Below are positions 1-9,329 of a DNA stretch of 64,000 bases, one piece after another (position 1 is the stretch's first letter; every line of letters begins with the position of its first letter). Below the pieces are notes generated by a model. The model was not told the origin of the DNA and did not search any database. It saw only the letters and a program-made list of their open reading frames with translations. The stretch lies in the NCBI RefSeq assembly GCF_002368335.1, contig NZ_AP018288.1:3166724-3230723 (forward strand), read 5' to 3'. Source of the stretch: Nostoc sp. NIES-4103 (GTDB lineage: Bacteria > Cyanobacteriota > Cyanobacteriia > Cyanobacteriales > Nostocaceae). The position numbers and the translations under genes are program-made.

Positions 1-245
1 AGATGAGGGGGATGAGGGGATGAGGGAGATGAGGGGGATGGGGGGATGAGGGGCATGGGGGGAAATAACTTCTGCCTTCTGCCTTCTGCCTCCTGCCTCC
101 TGCCTTCTGCCTTCTGCCTCCTGCCTCCTGCCTCCTGCCTTCTGCCTTCTGCCTCTTGCCTCTTATAAATTTATTGGCAGAATGATGCTTATGGGTATCA
201 CTTAGCTCTAATCTAGTACAAGCGAACTAATATTTTTGGTATAGA
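1..245. repeat. Short tandem repeats upstream of the photolyase
   Basis: Bases 1-62 are GATGAGGG-type tandem repeats and bases 64-165 are heptamers of the TTCTGCC/TCCTGCC kind, the class called STRR in Nostoc and Anabaena. No gene is visible. The last 80 bases are ordinary AT-richer sequence and probably hold the photolyase promoter, but I could not pick out a convincing -10/-35 pair. Confidence 0.8.
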
Positions 246-1694
246 ATGTCTGACTTAATTCTATTTTGGCATCGCCGCGATTTACGTATTTCTGATAATA
301 CAGGATTGGCTGCGGCAAGACGGCAAAGTCCAAAGGTGGTGGGGGTGTTTTGTCTTGATCCTAATATTCTGGAACGAGATGATGTTGCCCCTGTGAGAGT
401 TACTTACATGATTGGCTGTTTGCAGGAACTACAACAGCGATATGCGGAAGCTGGCAGTCAATTGTTAATACTTCATGCTAATCCTGTGGAAGCAATACCA
501 GCTTTAGCAACGGCTTTGCAAGCCAAGGCTGTGTTTTGGAATTGGGATGTAGAACCGTATTCACAAGAACGCGATCGCACTATCATCAATTCCCTGAAAG
601 AAAAAAGCATTGAGTCTCTTACCCACAACTGGGATCAAATTCTCCATGCACCAGAAGAAATACGCTCTGGTAGTAATCAACCTTACACAGTTTACACTCC
701 TTTCTGGAAAAACTGGTATAGCAAAGCCAAAGCTAAACCAGTAGAAACTCTACAAAATGCCGAGGGATTGACACAAACAGAACAAGAAACAGCATTAAAA
801 GCAGGAGTGATTAAATTACCAACAGCTAAAGATTTAGGATTTATCTGGGATGGAGGATTAATTATTCCACCAGGAGAAGCGGCCGCGCAAACAAGACTGG
901 AAGAATTTACTACTAAAGCAATTACTGAATACCAAGAACAGCGCAATTTTCCCGCAGTAGATGGTACCTCAAAACTGAGTGCAGCTCTGAAATTTGGTGT
1001 AATTGGCATTCGGACTGTATGGCAAGCTACAATCGAGGTGCTAGAAAATAGCCGCAGTGACGAAGCAGCAGCAGGTATCCGCACATGGCAACAGGAAATA
1101 GCCTGGCGGGAATTTTACCAACATGCAATGTATCATTTTCCAGAATTAGCTGAGGGTGCTTACCGCGACGCCTTCAAAAACTTTCCTTGGGAAACCAACG
1201 CAGAACATTTCCAAGCTTGGTGCGAGGGGAGAACTGGGTATCCTATCGTGGATGCAGCCATGCGCCAGTTAAATGAAAGCGGCTGGATGCACAACCGCTG
1301 TCGGATGATTGTTGCTAGTTTCCTCACCAAAGACTTGCTGATTAATCCCCAATTGGGAGAAAAATATTTTATGCAGAAGTTAATTGACGGAGATTTATCT
1401 GCTAATAATGGTGGCTGGCAATGGAGTGCTTCTAGTGGTATGGATCCCAAACCCGTGCGGATTTTCAACCCAGCCAGTCAAGCACAAAAATTCGATGCTG
1501 AAGCTGAATATATCCGGCAATGGGTGCCGCAATTGCGGTCTTTGGATACAGAATATTTAGTTACTGGTAAAATTTCACCTTTGGAGCGTCATGGGCTTGG
1601 CTATCCTGACCCAATTGTAGACCATAAAAAACAGCAACAGCTGTTTAAACAGCGTTATCAACAGCAAAAAGCCTTGAGTAGTGCTGAGTCCTGA
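246..1694 (+). CDS. phr: Deoxyribodipyrimidine photolyase (cryptochrome/photolyase family)
   Basis: A 482-residue flavoprotein that uses blue light to split UV-induced pyrimidine dimers in DNA. The N-terminal Rossmann-like antenna domain starts with WHRRDLR (residues 8-14). The C-terminal half is the helical FAD domain, with the conserved block RTGYPIVDAAMRQL and the GGWQWSASSG segment (residues 389-398) that carries tryptophans of the electron-transfer chain. Length and motifs fit class I CPD photolyases such as that of Synechococcus (8-HDF antenna type); the antenna chromophore is inferred from that likeness. The ATG start lies just upstream of the family's usual first beta strand. The gene converges on the kinase at 1719 with only 24 bases between stops. 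A member of the cryptochrome branch cannot be fully excluded. Confidence 0.93.
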   Translation: MSDLILFWHRRDLRISDNTGLAAARRQSPKVVGVFCLDPNILERDDVAPVRVTYMIGCLQELQQRYAEAGSQLLILHANPVEAIPALATALQAKAVFWNWDVEPYSQERDRTIINSLKEKSIESLTHNWDQILHAPEEIRSGSNQPYTVYTPFWKNWYSKAKAKPVETLQNAEGLTQTEQETALKAGVIKLPTAKDLGFIWDGGLIIPPGEAAAQTRLEEFTTKAITEYQEQRNFPAVDGTSKLSAALKFGVIGIRTVWQATIEVLENSRSDEAAAGIRTWQQEIAWREFYQHAMYHFPELAEGAYRDAFKNFPWETNAEHFQAWCEGRTGYPIVDAAMRQLNESGWMHNRCRMIVASFLTKDLLINPQLGEKYFMQKLIDGDLSANNGGWQWSASSGMDPKPVRIFNPASQAQKFDAEAEYIRQWVPQLRSLDTEYLVTGKISPLERHGLGYPDPIVDHKKQQQLFKQRYQQQKALSSAES

Positions 1695-1718
1695 GTATTC
1701 CCTCAGTTCCCCTGCTCC

Positions 1719-3908
1719 TCAGTTCCCCTGCTCCCCTGCTCCCTCGCTAGAATCAGTCTGCGTTGGTGTAGGCTCAGGTGTAGTGGCTTCTGTAGGAGTT
1801 GGTGTAGATGTGGGCGTAGGTTCAGGTGTGGTAGTTTCTGTGGGTGTAGTTGTAGGTGTTGGCGATGGGGGAGGAGTGGGATTTTCTACTGTGAGACTCA
1901 GTTGATAATCTACTGGTTTTGATGCTGTGGAAACTACGACAAATTCATAAAATCCATTTTCTGGTAATTTAGTTGACAAACTACGCTGCTTGGAATCTTC
2001 CAAAAAGGTGATTTTACCAGAAGGTGAATAGACTGAAAACAAAACTTGAGAATTTGCTTGTAGCTTCAATTCCATAGATTGTTCTTTGGCAAGTCCAGCG
2101 ATGAAAACTTTACCATCGCCAGGCTGGAGAGTACCGCTAACTGTTTTGCTTGTAGCACCAGGATCAAAGACAACTTTCTGGAAAGCACTTTTAGAAAGGA
2201 TGGCGTTGAATTTATCGTTAACAAAGCCATACCAAACTTGTCCAATGGGTTTATCGATAAATTTTTTACTTCGTTGTTCAGGAAAAACACTGAAGAAGGC
2301 AGCATCACCTAAATCAAACAAAGAACGACTACCAACGTTGATTTGGTTGACTTCGACTTTCCAGCGATCGCGCTCTGCTGTAGTATAAGTACCGAGTTGC
2401 CGACGCGCCCTACCACTGAGTGATGACAGCTTTTCGAGTAATGATCCAGCTGTTTTATCCCATTCTGCCCGTAAACTTTCATCTTCGGGGCCATCACTGA
2501 GAGTACGTCCCTGCAAACTGGGATTTTTTTCCCAGAAGAATTGATTCACCAAGTTAACGTAGAATGTCTCATCAATACCCAACTGTTGACGGCGATCGCT
2601 TAATCTTTGTTTACGCTGCCGTTCTGCTGGTGAATATTGCGCTAAAGGATCAACTGGCTGATTCTTAGTTGGGGTAGGGCTAGATGTTGGTGCTGGGTTC
2701 TCTCCCACATTTCGTTGTCCACTATTTACTCCCCACCAAACTAATCCGGCTGTAGTCACTACCGCCAGTGCTGCTACGAAAGTTTTTGTTGGTGTCCACC
2801 AGATTGGAGGTGGGGGAGATGGGGGGGATGAGGGGGATGAGGGGGATGGGGGAGATGGGGGAGGTGGGGGAGAGACGGCGACGGTAGCAGATGTGCGATC
2901 TGGGGTGGGGATAGGAGACTGAGGGGGTTGAGTTGGCGGATAGCTAACTGGTACTGGGTTGAGTGCTTCTAGGACTTGACGAGCTGACTGATAGCGATCG
3001 CCTGGTCTAGAAGATAGCATTTTATCTAATACCTGTCCCAAAAGTGGACTCAGAGTAATTTCTCGTCGCCATTGCCAAGTCAGGGTATAGGTATCAATTA
3101 ATTCTTGCGGCTGTTTGCCTGTTAATAAAACTAGGGCTGTTGCTGCCAAAGCATACAAATCACTGTGAGGGGATACCAACCCAGTTTGCATTTGTTCTGG
3201 AGGGGCAAATCCTACTTTACCTAATAAGGTTGCTGCTGGGGGAGAAGCCACTACACCAGGTTGGTAATATTGGGAGGCGACAGTTGCCACTACTTGTTTA
3301 ACACCGCCAAAATCAATTAATATTGGTAGTTGATCAATAGTGCGTAAAATTAAGTTATCTGGTGAGATATCCCGATGAATTACATTTTGTGAATGGATAT
3401 ATTCTAAAACTGGCAAAATTTGCTGTAACAGCTGGCGTACTTCTGTCTCTGTAAACCTTAAACCCTGCTGTTTGCGGTCATTTAATAAAGAATTATAAGT
3501 TTGCCCTTCTACATAATCTTGCACCAAAAATAGGTATTCTTTGCCGTCTAAATTGATGCGTAACAGTTCTCTAAAGCGGGGAATTTGCGGATGTTGTAGT
3601 TTATACAGAACACTTGCTTCTCTCTCAAAAAGTTCTGCGGCTTTTTGGACAACGTAGGCAGTTTGAACTTGGGGGGAAAATTCCTTTAAAACACAAGATT
3701 CGCGGAAGCGGTTGATATCTTCGGCTAAATAAGTACGTCCAAAACCTCCTTGGCCGAGTTGACGTACAATTACATAGCGATCGCCCAAAGTTAGCCCTGG
3801 TTGGATACCATAACTTACAGGCGCACCCGACAACTTTTCACCACACTGGAGACAAAAACGGCTATCTGGGGAATTTTCGTGACCTTTAGAACAATATAAT
3901 TTAGTCAT
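1719..3908 (-). CDS. Zinc-ribbon Ser/Thr protein kinase, membrane-anchored
   Basis: A 729-residue Hanks-type kinase. Order of parts: zinc ribbon (Cys6, His10, Cys19, Cys22), kinase domain about 44-315 with glycine loop GQGGFG (52-57), Lys75, HRDISPDN (178-185) and DFG (199-201), a Pro/Ser-rich linker about 318-368, one membrane segment about 372-392, then a C-terminal region ending in Thr/Pro repeats. HRD is followed by IS rather than the common LK, as in many cyanobacterial kinases. The C-terminal part shares conserved blocks with the neighbouring kinase at 4057, so it is probably a sensing domain outside the cytoplasm. The Pro/Ser linker is coded by short tandem repeats of the same kind as the spacers. 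Substrates are unknown. Confidence 0.9.
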   Translation of the reverse strand: MTKLYCSKGHENSPDSRFCLQCGEKLSGAPVSYGIQPGLTLGDRYVIVRQLGQGGFGRTYLAEDINRFRESCVLKEFSPQVQTAYVVQKAAELFEREASVLYKLQHPQIPRFRELLRINLDGKEYLFLVQDYVEGQTYNSLLNDRKQQGLRFTETEVRQLLQQILPVLEYIHSQNVIHRDISPDNLILRTIDQLPILIDFGGVKQVVATVASQYYQPGVVASPPAATLLGKVGFAPPEQMQTGLVSPHSDLYALAATALVLLTGKQPQELIDTYTLTWQWRREITLSPLLGQVLDKMLSSRPGDRYQSARQVLEALNPVPVSYPPTQPPQSPIPTPDRTSATVAVSPPPPPSPPSPSSPSSPPSPPPPIWWTPTKTFVAALAVVTTAGLVWWGVNSGQRNVGENPAPTSSPTPTKNQPVDPLAQYSPAERQRKQRLSDRRQQLGIDETFYVNLVNQFFWEKNPSLQGRTLSDGPEDESLRAEWDKTAGSLLEKLSSLSGRARRQLGTYTTAERDRWKVEVNQINVGSRSLFDLGDAAFFSVFPEQRSKKFIDKPIGQVWYGFVNDKFNAILSKSAFQKVVFDPGATSKTVSGTLQPGDGKVFIAGLAKEQSMELKLQANSQVLFSVYSPSGKITFLEDSKQRSLSTKLPENGFYEFVVVSTASKPVDYQLSLTVENPTPPPSPTPTTTPTETTTPEPTPTSTPTPTEATTPEPTPTQTDSSEGAGEQGN

Positions 3909-3911
3909 TTA

Positions 3912-4056
3912 ATTAGGAGTTAGGAGTTAGGAGTTAGGAGTTAGGAGTTAGGAGTTAGGAGTTAGGAGTTAGGAGTTAGGAGTTATTTCTCCCTCATCCT
4001 CCTTATCTCCCTCATCCTCCTCATCCTCCTCATCCCCCTCATCCCCCACTTTCCAA
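3912..4056. repeat. Heptamer repeats between the two kinase genes
   Basis: About ten copies of GTTAGGA followed by CCTCATC-type repeats fill the whole spacer between the two kinases. No promoter can be seen inside it, so the downstream kinase may depend on read-through from the upstream one or on a promoter hidden by the repeats. Confidence 0.85.
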
Positions 4057-5751
4057 TTATGTGCCAGATTTTACTTTACTAACTTTATCGGCAGCGATCG
4101 CATACCAAATTTGACCGAAAGTCTGTTGATTCAGTTTCCCACGCCGCTGACCTGGAAACAACTGATCGAATTTTTGATTTGTGTCTTTATTAAGTTGACT
4201 AATTGTATAATTCCCTAATTGTCCTGCTCGCGCTTGCTGTCTCCAATTTGCGTAATCTTTTTCACTATACCTGCCTAATTTCTGACGCGCTGCTGTACTG
4301 AGGTTAGCTTGTTCTAGTTTATTCAACAAGTCACTAGCGATACTAGACCATTCATCTCGTAAACCAGCATCTTCTGACTTAGATGTCAAGCTCCGTCCCC
4401 GTAGTTCAGGATTTTTAGTATAAAATAAATTATCCACAAACTGTATAAAAAATACTTCGGGAATTTCTAGTTGTTGGCGGCGGCTGATAATTTGGGTGTT
4501 GTCCTGACGCTTTTGATCACTTGCTGGTTTACTAAGAGGATTTGGTAACTCTGGAATTTGGGGTAAGGAAATTGATGGAACTTTGATTGATGTTACCCCG
4601 GTAATGACTGCATTCACTGCTGCCCATGTTCCTGCGCCAACTAAGACAACCAAAGCAGTTCCCCCAAGACTCACAGCAAAAGGGCGAATCCAAATTGGCA
4701 AAGGTATAGATTGAGCTACTAATTGGGTTTTACTGTGTATTTTACTGATGACGGTCTGAGCGCGTTTGCGTCCAGGGGCAACTACCATTGTTTTAATCTT
4801 GGTGACATTGGTGCTTGGTGCTTGAGTGGTAGTTGGCGACGGTAAATCTTTGAGGATTTGATCAGCTGTTTGGTAGCGATCGCTTGGTTTATAAGCCAGC
4901 ATCTTTTTTAACACATTTTCTAGGGTGATGCTGACATTGATTTCCTTTCCCCAATACCAAATTCCTTGATAGCTGTCGTACAGTTTTTGCGGTTCTTTGC
5001 CTGTGAGTAATACTAATACAGTGACAGCCAAAGAGTAGAAATCGCTACTAAAAAATACTTTACCATGCCGTAGTTGTTCTTCGGGTGCGTAGCCTTTTTT
5101 ACCCAAAAGAGTGTGATTAACAGCTAACTTCGTAAACCAGAAACCTTGAGAAGCAGGTAATTGCTTAACACCGCCAAAGTCAATTAACACCGGCATTTGA
5201 TCCGAACTTCGTAAAATCAAATTATCGGGAGAGATATCGCGGTGAACTACATCTTGTGAGTGGATGTAGGATAACACTGGTAAAATCTTTTGCAATAAAC
5301 TTCTAACTTCTTCTTCGCTAAAAGTTTTACCCTGACTTTGACGCTTTTCTAATAACTGGGAATAATTATCACCATCAATATAATCTTGAGCTAACAAGAA
5401 AAAATCTTTACTGCCTATTTTCACTTGCAGCGAGGCGTGAAAACGGGGAATTTGGGGATGTTGGAGTTTTTTGAGGACACTTGCTTCTCTCTCGAACAAC
5501 TCCTTAGCTTTTTGTAAATCTTGGTGTTGTTGAACTTGGGGTGCAAACTCCTTCAGCACACAAGTTTGATGAGATTGATCTCCATCCTCCGCCAAATAAG
5601 TGCGTCCAAAGCCGCCCTGTCCGAGTTGGCGTATAATTCGATAGCGATGATTGACAACCTGTCCCACAGCAAGAGGCAATGGTTCACCACAGTGGGTACA
5701 AAAACGATTACTGTTATTATTCGCGTGTTGTTTACTGCAATAAACCTGCAT
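4057..5751 (-). CDS. Zinc-ribbon Ser/Thr protein kinase, membrane-anchored (paralog)
   Basis: A 564-residue paralog of the kinase at 1719 and transcribed just before it. It has the same zinc ribbon (Cys5, His9, Cys18, Cys21), glycine loop GQGGFG (44-49), Lys67, HRDISPDN (170-177) and DFG (191-193), then a membrane segment near residues 357-380 and a C-terminal domain with the shared phrase SRRQQLEIPE and a block around FGQIWYAIAADKVS. It lacks the Thr/Pro tail of its neighbour and ends about where the paralog's second C-terminal domain would begin. The pair looks like a tandem duplication that has diverged. It is presumably an active kinase because all catalytic residues are present. Confidence 0.9.
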   Translation of the reverse strand: MQVYCSKQHANNNSNRFCTHCGEPLPLAVGQVVNHRYRIIRQLGQGGFGRTYLAEDGDQSHQTCVLKEFAPQVQQHQDLQKAKELFEREASVLKKLQHPQIPRFHASLQVKIGSKDFFLLAQDYIDGDNYSQLLEKRQSQGKTFSEEEVRSLLQKILPVLSYIHSQDVVHRDISPDNLILRSSDQMPVLIDFGGVKQLPASQGFWFTKLAVNHTLLGKKGYAPEEQLRHGKVFFSSDFYSLAVTVLVLLTGKEPQKLYDSYQGIWYWGKEINVSITLENVLKKMLAYKPSDRYQTADQILKDLPSPTTTQAPSTNVTKIKTMVVAPGRKRAQTVISKIHSKTQLVAQSIPLPIWIRPFAVSLGGTALVVLVGAGTWAAVNAVITGVTSIKVPSISLPQIPELPNPLSKPASDQKRQDNTQIISRRQQLEIPEVFFIQFVDNLFYTKNPELRGRSLTSKSEDAGLRDEWSSIASDLLNKLEQANLSTAARQKLGRYSEKDYANWRQQARAGQLGNYTISQLNKDTNQKFDQLFPGQRRGKLNQQTFGQIWYAIAADKVSKVKSGT

Positions 5752-5812
5752 GGTGCTGAAGGATGAATTATGTTTTATTAAGTTACTACCACAAATACAG
5801 CTCTAATTACGG

Positions 5813-6007
5813 ACATTGGGGATTGGGGATTGGGGATTGGGGACTGGGGACTGGGGATTGGGGATTGGGGATTGGGGACTGGGGATTGGGGATTGGGGAC
5901 TGGGGATTGGGGACTGGGGATTGGGGAAGAAAAACTATTGACAAATGACTAATGACAAATGACTAATGACTAATGACTATTGACTATTGACTATTGACTA
6001 TTGACCA
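5813..6007. repeat. GGGGATT/GGGGACT and TGACTAT tandem repeats
   Basis: Bases 5813-5929 are heptamers GGGGATT and GGGGACT; bases 5938-6007 are variants of TGACTAT/TGACAAA. The repeat runs right up to the start codon at 6008, so the 5' untranslated region of the next gene consists of repeat sequence. An open frame through it would give only GDWGLGI-type monotony and is not a gene. Confidence 0.85.
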
Positions 6008-7528
6008 ATGACTAACTACAAATCACAAAGCCAACGGGCGATTAAGGCATTTGAAGATTTTATATCTACCCCTTTAGAAACAATACTACAACGGCATCTC
6101 AACACTTCCAGCCAATCAGCAGTATTAGCTTTATTTGGTGATGTGGCTGCAAATGTACCCGCTTATAAGGCTTTTTTAGCAGAACACAACATTGATCCTA
6201 GTGCCATCCAAACCTTTGAGGATTTTCAGAACTTACCAGCGATCGCTAAAGAAAATTATATATCCCGTTATCCTTTGCCTGACTTGTGCCGCTATGGACA
6301 GTTGCAAGCGTGCGATATGATAGCCGCTTCTTCCGGTTCCACAGGTAAACCAACATTTTGGCCCCGTTTCTTCACAGATGAATTGCAAATCGCTAGACGT
6401 TTTGAGCAGATTTTTCACGATAGTTTTTACGCAGACACCAGACGCACCTTAGCAGTGATTTGTTTCACTTTAGGCACTTGGGTAGGCGGGATGTTTACTA
6501 CCAATTGCTGTCGCTATCTTGCTAGCAAAGGTTATCCTATCACCGTAATTACTCCCGGTAACAACAAAGATGAAATTTTACGGGTTGTACAAGAACTTGG
6601 TTTAGCTTTCGAGCAAGTTGTATTGTTGGGATACCCACCATTTTTAAAAGATGTAATTGATACTGGCATTGCCCGTGGTGTAGAGTGGCAACAATATCAC
6701 CTGAAGTTAGTGATGGCGGGAGAGGTAATTAGCGAAGAATGGCGGAGTTTAGTTGGTGAAAGGGTTGGCTCAACAAATTCCTGCTACGATTTTGTATCAC
6801 TCTACGGTACTGCGGATGCAGGTGTATTAGGCAATGAAACACCCTTAAGTATCTGCATTCGCCGTTTTTTGGCAGAACATCCAGATGCTGCTAGAGCTTT
6901 ATTTGGAGAATCGCGTTTACCCACGTTGGTACAATATGACCCCATAGGGCGCTTTTTTGAAGTTCACAATGGCTCATTGTTATTTTCTGGTGACAATGGC
7001 ATTCCCTTGGTACGTTATGACATCTTAGATACTGGCGGCATCATAACTAATGATGCCATGCTTCAGTTCTTGGCAGAATGGGGATTTAATCCAGTTGAAA
7101 AACTCCATTCTCAAACTCAGCACTCTCCCAGAGGTATTCATTCCCTACCGTTCGTCTATGTTTTCGGACGTTCTAACTTTACGGTTTCCTACTTTGGGGC
7201 AAATATCTATCCTGAAAATGTGACTGTGGGATTAGAACAACCAATCATTCAAGAATGGGTGACGGGTAAGTTCGTGTTGCAGGTAAGGGAAGATGCTGAT
7301 AAGAATAAATCTTTATCTGTGGTTGTGGAGTTAGCACCAGGCGTAGAAGCTAGCGAAGATAAGCAACAAACCATCACAGCTTCGATTCTCTCGCAACTGT
7401 TGCGCCTCAACAGTGAATTTGCTAACTACGTTCCTCCAGAATACCAAACGCCACACGTCGCATTAGCCCCTACTGGCGATGCAGAATATTTCCCTGTTGG
7501 GGTGAAACATCGTTATACACGCAAGTAG
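6008..7528 (+). CDS. PaaK-like AMP-forming acyl/aryl-CoA ligase family protein
   Basis: A 506-residue member of the phenylacetate-CoA ligase-like branch of the ANL adenylating enzymes. The phosphate-binding loop SSGSTGKP lies at 108-115, the acidic SLYGTADAG motif near 263-271, and RYDILDTG near 336-343 is the ribose/hinge-proximal motif. These enzymes activate a carboxylic acid as its adenylate and usually pass it to CoA or a carrier. The substrate is not readable from sequence; the divergence from true PaaK and the absence of aromatic-degradation genes make phenylacetate unlikely. The start codon comes directly after tandem repeats and no strong ribosome site is visible. The gene stands alone. 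Confidence 0.75.
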   Translation: MTNYKSQSQRAIKAFEDFISTPLETILQRHLNTSSQSAVLALFGDVAANVPAYKAFLAEHNIDPSAIQTFEDFQNLPAIAKENYISRYPLPDLCRYGQLQACDMIAASSGSTGKPTFWPRFFTDELQIARRFEQIFHDSFYADTRRTLAVICFTLGTWVGGMFTTNCCRYLASKGYPITVITPGNNKDEILRVVQELGLAFEQVVLLGYPPFLKDVIDTGIARGVEWQQYHLKLVMAGEVISEEWRSLVGERVGSTNSCYDFVSLYGTADAGVLGNETPLSICIRRFLAEHPDAARALFGESRLPTLVQYDPIGRFFEVHNGSLLFSGDNGIPLVRYDILDTGGIITNDAMLQFLAEWGFNPVEKLHSQTQHSPRGIHSLPFVYVFGRSNFTVSYFGANIYPENVTVGLEQPIIQEWVTGKFVLQVREDADKNKSLSVVVELAPGVEASEDKQQTITASILSQLLRLNSEFANYVPPEYQTPHVALAPTGDAEYFPVGVKHRYTRK

Positions 7529-7818
7529 TAATTCGTAATTCGTAATTCGTAATTCGTAATTAAGATGTAGGGTGCGGCGCTTGGCGACAACGCACCTTGA
7601 ATTGTTCATGGTGCGTTATGCTGTAGTGGCGTGGCACAACTAAAATGTTGGATTAACGAACCGCAGAGGCGCAGAGAACACAGAGATGTTAGAAGAAATT
7701 TATGCACTAAATTAGTCCGGTTGCGCTACTACATTTGCTGATGACTGATGACCGTTTCAATGAGATATTTTTAATTGATTTGTCTCACTCATCTCCCCCA
7801 TCCCCCCATCTCCCTCAT
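7529..7818. repeat. Spacer with octamer repeats and a degenerate MITE
   Basis: Bases 7529-7562 are four copies of TAATTCGT. Bases 7623-7732 are a degenerate copy of the MITE-like element seen better at 45095: the imperfect ends start GTAGTGGCGT and finish GCGCTACTAC, and the inside shares AACGAACCGCAGAGGCGCAG and TTTATGCACTAAATTAGT with that copy. CATCTCCC-type repeats follow at 7790-7820. No gene is seen. Confidence 0.7.
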
Positions 7819-8238
7819 CTACCGACTAGGCGCACCAATTTGTTGACAAACAATTTGCATTGCTTTACCTGGTGAAGAAGTGACAACAAAAGGTATTTCT
7901 CCTTTTTTATTATCTTCTTGAAGTAGCTGTCCTTCTGACCCGTAAATGGCTATGTGATTGAGAAATAGCCGTGATTCTTGGCACAATGCATGGAATGTCG
8001 TCTCGAATATGCCATCTTTATACATGCCATAAAGCTTGTATGTGGTGCCGATAATAGTTGCTTTGTCTAAAGCTATGCTGTTTCCTAACTTATCATGCCC
8101 TACTGTGATGTATCTGTCTGTATCTTGGGCGATCGCTACATTACTACTCAACAAAATAGCGATCGCTCCTACCATACCGCCTATTTTAATAAACATCTGC
8201 GTTAAAAGTATAAGATTGCATATATTTCTACTCGTCAT
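7819..8238 (-). CDS. Small secreted protein of unknown function
   Basis: A 139-residue protein not recognised as a family. A hydrophobic stretch (about residues 15-37, ending SNVAIAQ) looks like a signal peptide with cleavage after the alanine-rich end, so the mature protein would be about 100 residues in the periplasm or outside. The mature part begins DTDRYITVGHDKLGNSIALD, the pattern of small surface-adhesin-like E-set proteins common in cyanobacteria, and has two cysteines. Met15 is an alternative start that gives a more usual signal peptide. The gene is single, with repeats on its 3' side. Confidence 0.55.
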   Translation of the reverse strand: MTSRNICNLILLTQMFIKIGGMVGAIAILLSSNVAIAQDTDRYITVGHDKLGNSIALDKATIIGTTYKLYGMYKDGIFETTFHALCQESRLFLNHIAIYGSEGQLLQEDNKKGEIPFVVTSSPGKAMQIVCQQIGAPSR

Positions 8239-8309
8239 CTCAGTAGTTATAACTCGGTATAAGCACTGAATTTAAGGGGAAGGGGAAGGTAAATGAGTCA
8301 GTGATTATT

Positions 8310-9329
8310 TCAACTAACGGCGGCTTCTAACAACTTGATTGTCCCAGCTTCGGCATCTATTTCCACTTCTACACCAATTGGCAAAATAAATTTATCTTTC
8401 AGATGCCCTATCATGGAACCATACCAGGCGGGAATACCCAAAGGTAGAATGTGGTCTTGCAATACTTGCATTAAGGTAAATGATGGTTCATCCCCAAGAC
8501 TACAATCAGTACATTGCCCAAAAATAAAACCGGCAATTTGGTTAAGTATGCCAGTATTTTTTAACTGAGTCAGCATCCTATCTACTCGATAAACATCTTC
8601 ATTGGTATCTTCTACAAATAAAATACTTTGGTACCAGGAAGGTAAGTAAGGTGAACCTACCATGGCTGATAGCACTGACAAATTACCACCCACAAGTTTA
8701 CCCTTTGCCTTTCCCGGTGCGATCGCTTCTACTCGCACTTCACCAGACTTAATATTTTCCATTGTCGCCGCTTCTCTATTAAATAAGATGCGCTGGAGAT
8801 AATCTAATACAAATGGACTCCAAGTAGATATGGCGACGGGGCCGTGAAAAGTGATAATCCGACTGCGGGCATTAATTGCTAACAATAAAGAAGTAATATC
8901 GCTATATCCCATTAAGATTTTCGGATGGGAACGAATCAGAGGATAATCGAGTAGCGGTAAAATCCGATTACAACCCCAACCACCACGCATAGCAATAATC
9001 GCTTTCACAGAGCGATCGCTAAACATGGTATTGATATCAAGAGCGCGATCGGCATCTTTACCTGCTAAATAGCCATAACGGTCTAAAATATGCGCCCCAA
9101 GCTTGACTTTTAATCCTAACTCTGTCAAATATTCCTGAACTACTTCGATATCTTTAGGTTCAACAATACCCGCAGGAGCAATTAATCCTACAGTATCACC
9201 AACTTGCAAACGCGGCGGTTTTATAATGGTATTCGGGGACAACTTGCCTTGAGCAGCCAGTAGTGGAATCTGAGTGGATAAAGTAGCTAGTCCACAGGTT
9301 GCGAGAAATTGGCGGCGCTGGATATTCAT
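8310..9329 (-). CDS. LD-carboxypeptidase (S66 family), Tat-exported
   Basis: A 339-residue muramoyltetrapeptide carboxypeptidase-like enzyme that removes the terminal D-alanine from peptidoglycan tetrapeptides during wall recycling. The motif IAMRGGWGCNRILP and the nucleophile segment GYSDITSLL (Ser about 143) are typical of LdcA; the C-terminal half holds the Glu and His region around GQCTDCSLGDEP and GSMIGHLKDKF. Unlike cytoplasmic E. coli LdcA it starts with a twin-arginine signal, RRQFLATCG, and a hydrophobic segment, so it probably acts folded in the periplasm. The start at 9329 gives the Tat motif at residues 5-6, which supports it. Confidence 0.88.
   Translation of the reverse strand: MNIQRRQFLATCGLATLSTQIPLLAAQGKLSPNTIIKPPRLQVGDTVGLIAPAGIVEPKDIEVVQEYLTELGLKVKLGAHILDRYGYLAGKDADRALDINTMFSDRSVKAIIAMRGGWGCNRILPLLDYPLIRSHPKILMGYSDITSLLLAINARSRIITFHGPVAISTWSPFVLDYLQRILFNREAATMENIKSGEVRVEAIAPGKAKGKLVGGNLSVLSAMVGSPYLPSWYQSILFVEDTNEDVYRVDRMLTQLKNTGILNQIAGFIFGQCTDCSLGDEPSFTLMQVLQDHILPLGIPAWYGSMIGHLKDKFILPIGVEVEIDAEAGTIKLLEAAVS

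Noticed and set aside
5763..5948. Open frame with GDWGLGI repeats
   Set aside because: It translates GGGGATT/GGGGACT tandem repeats and has no coding pattern outside them.
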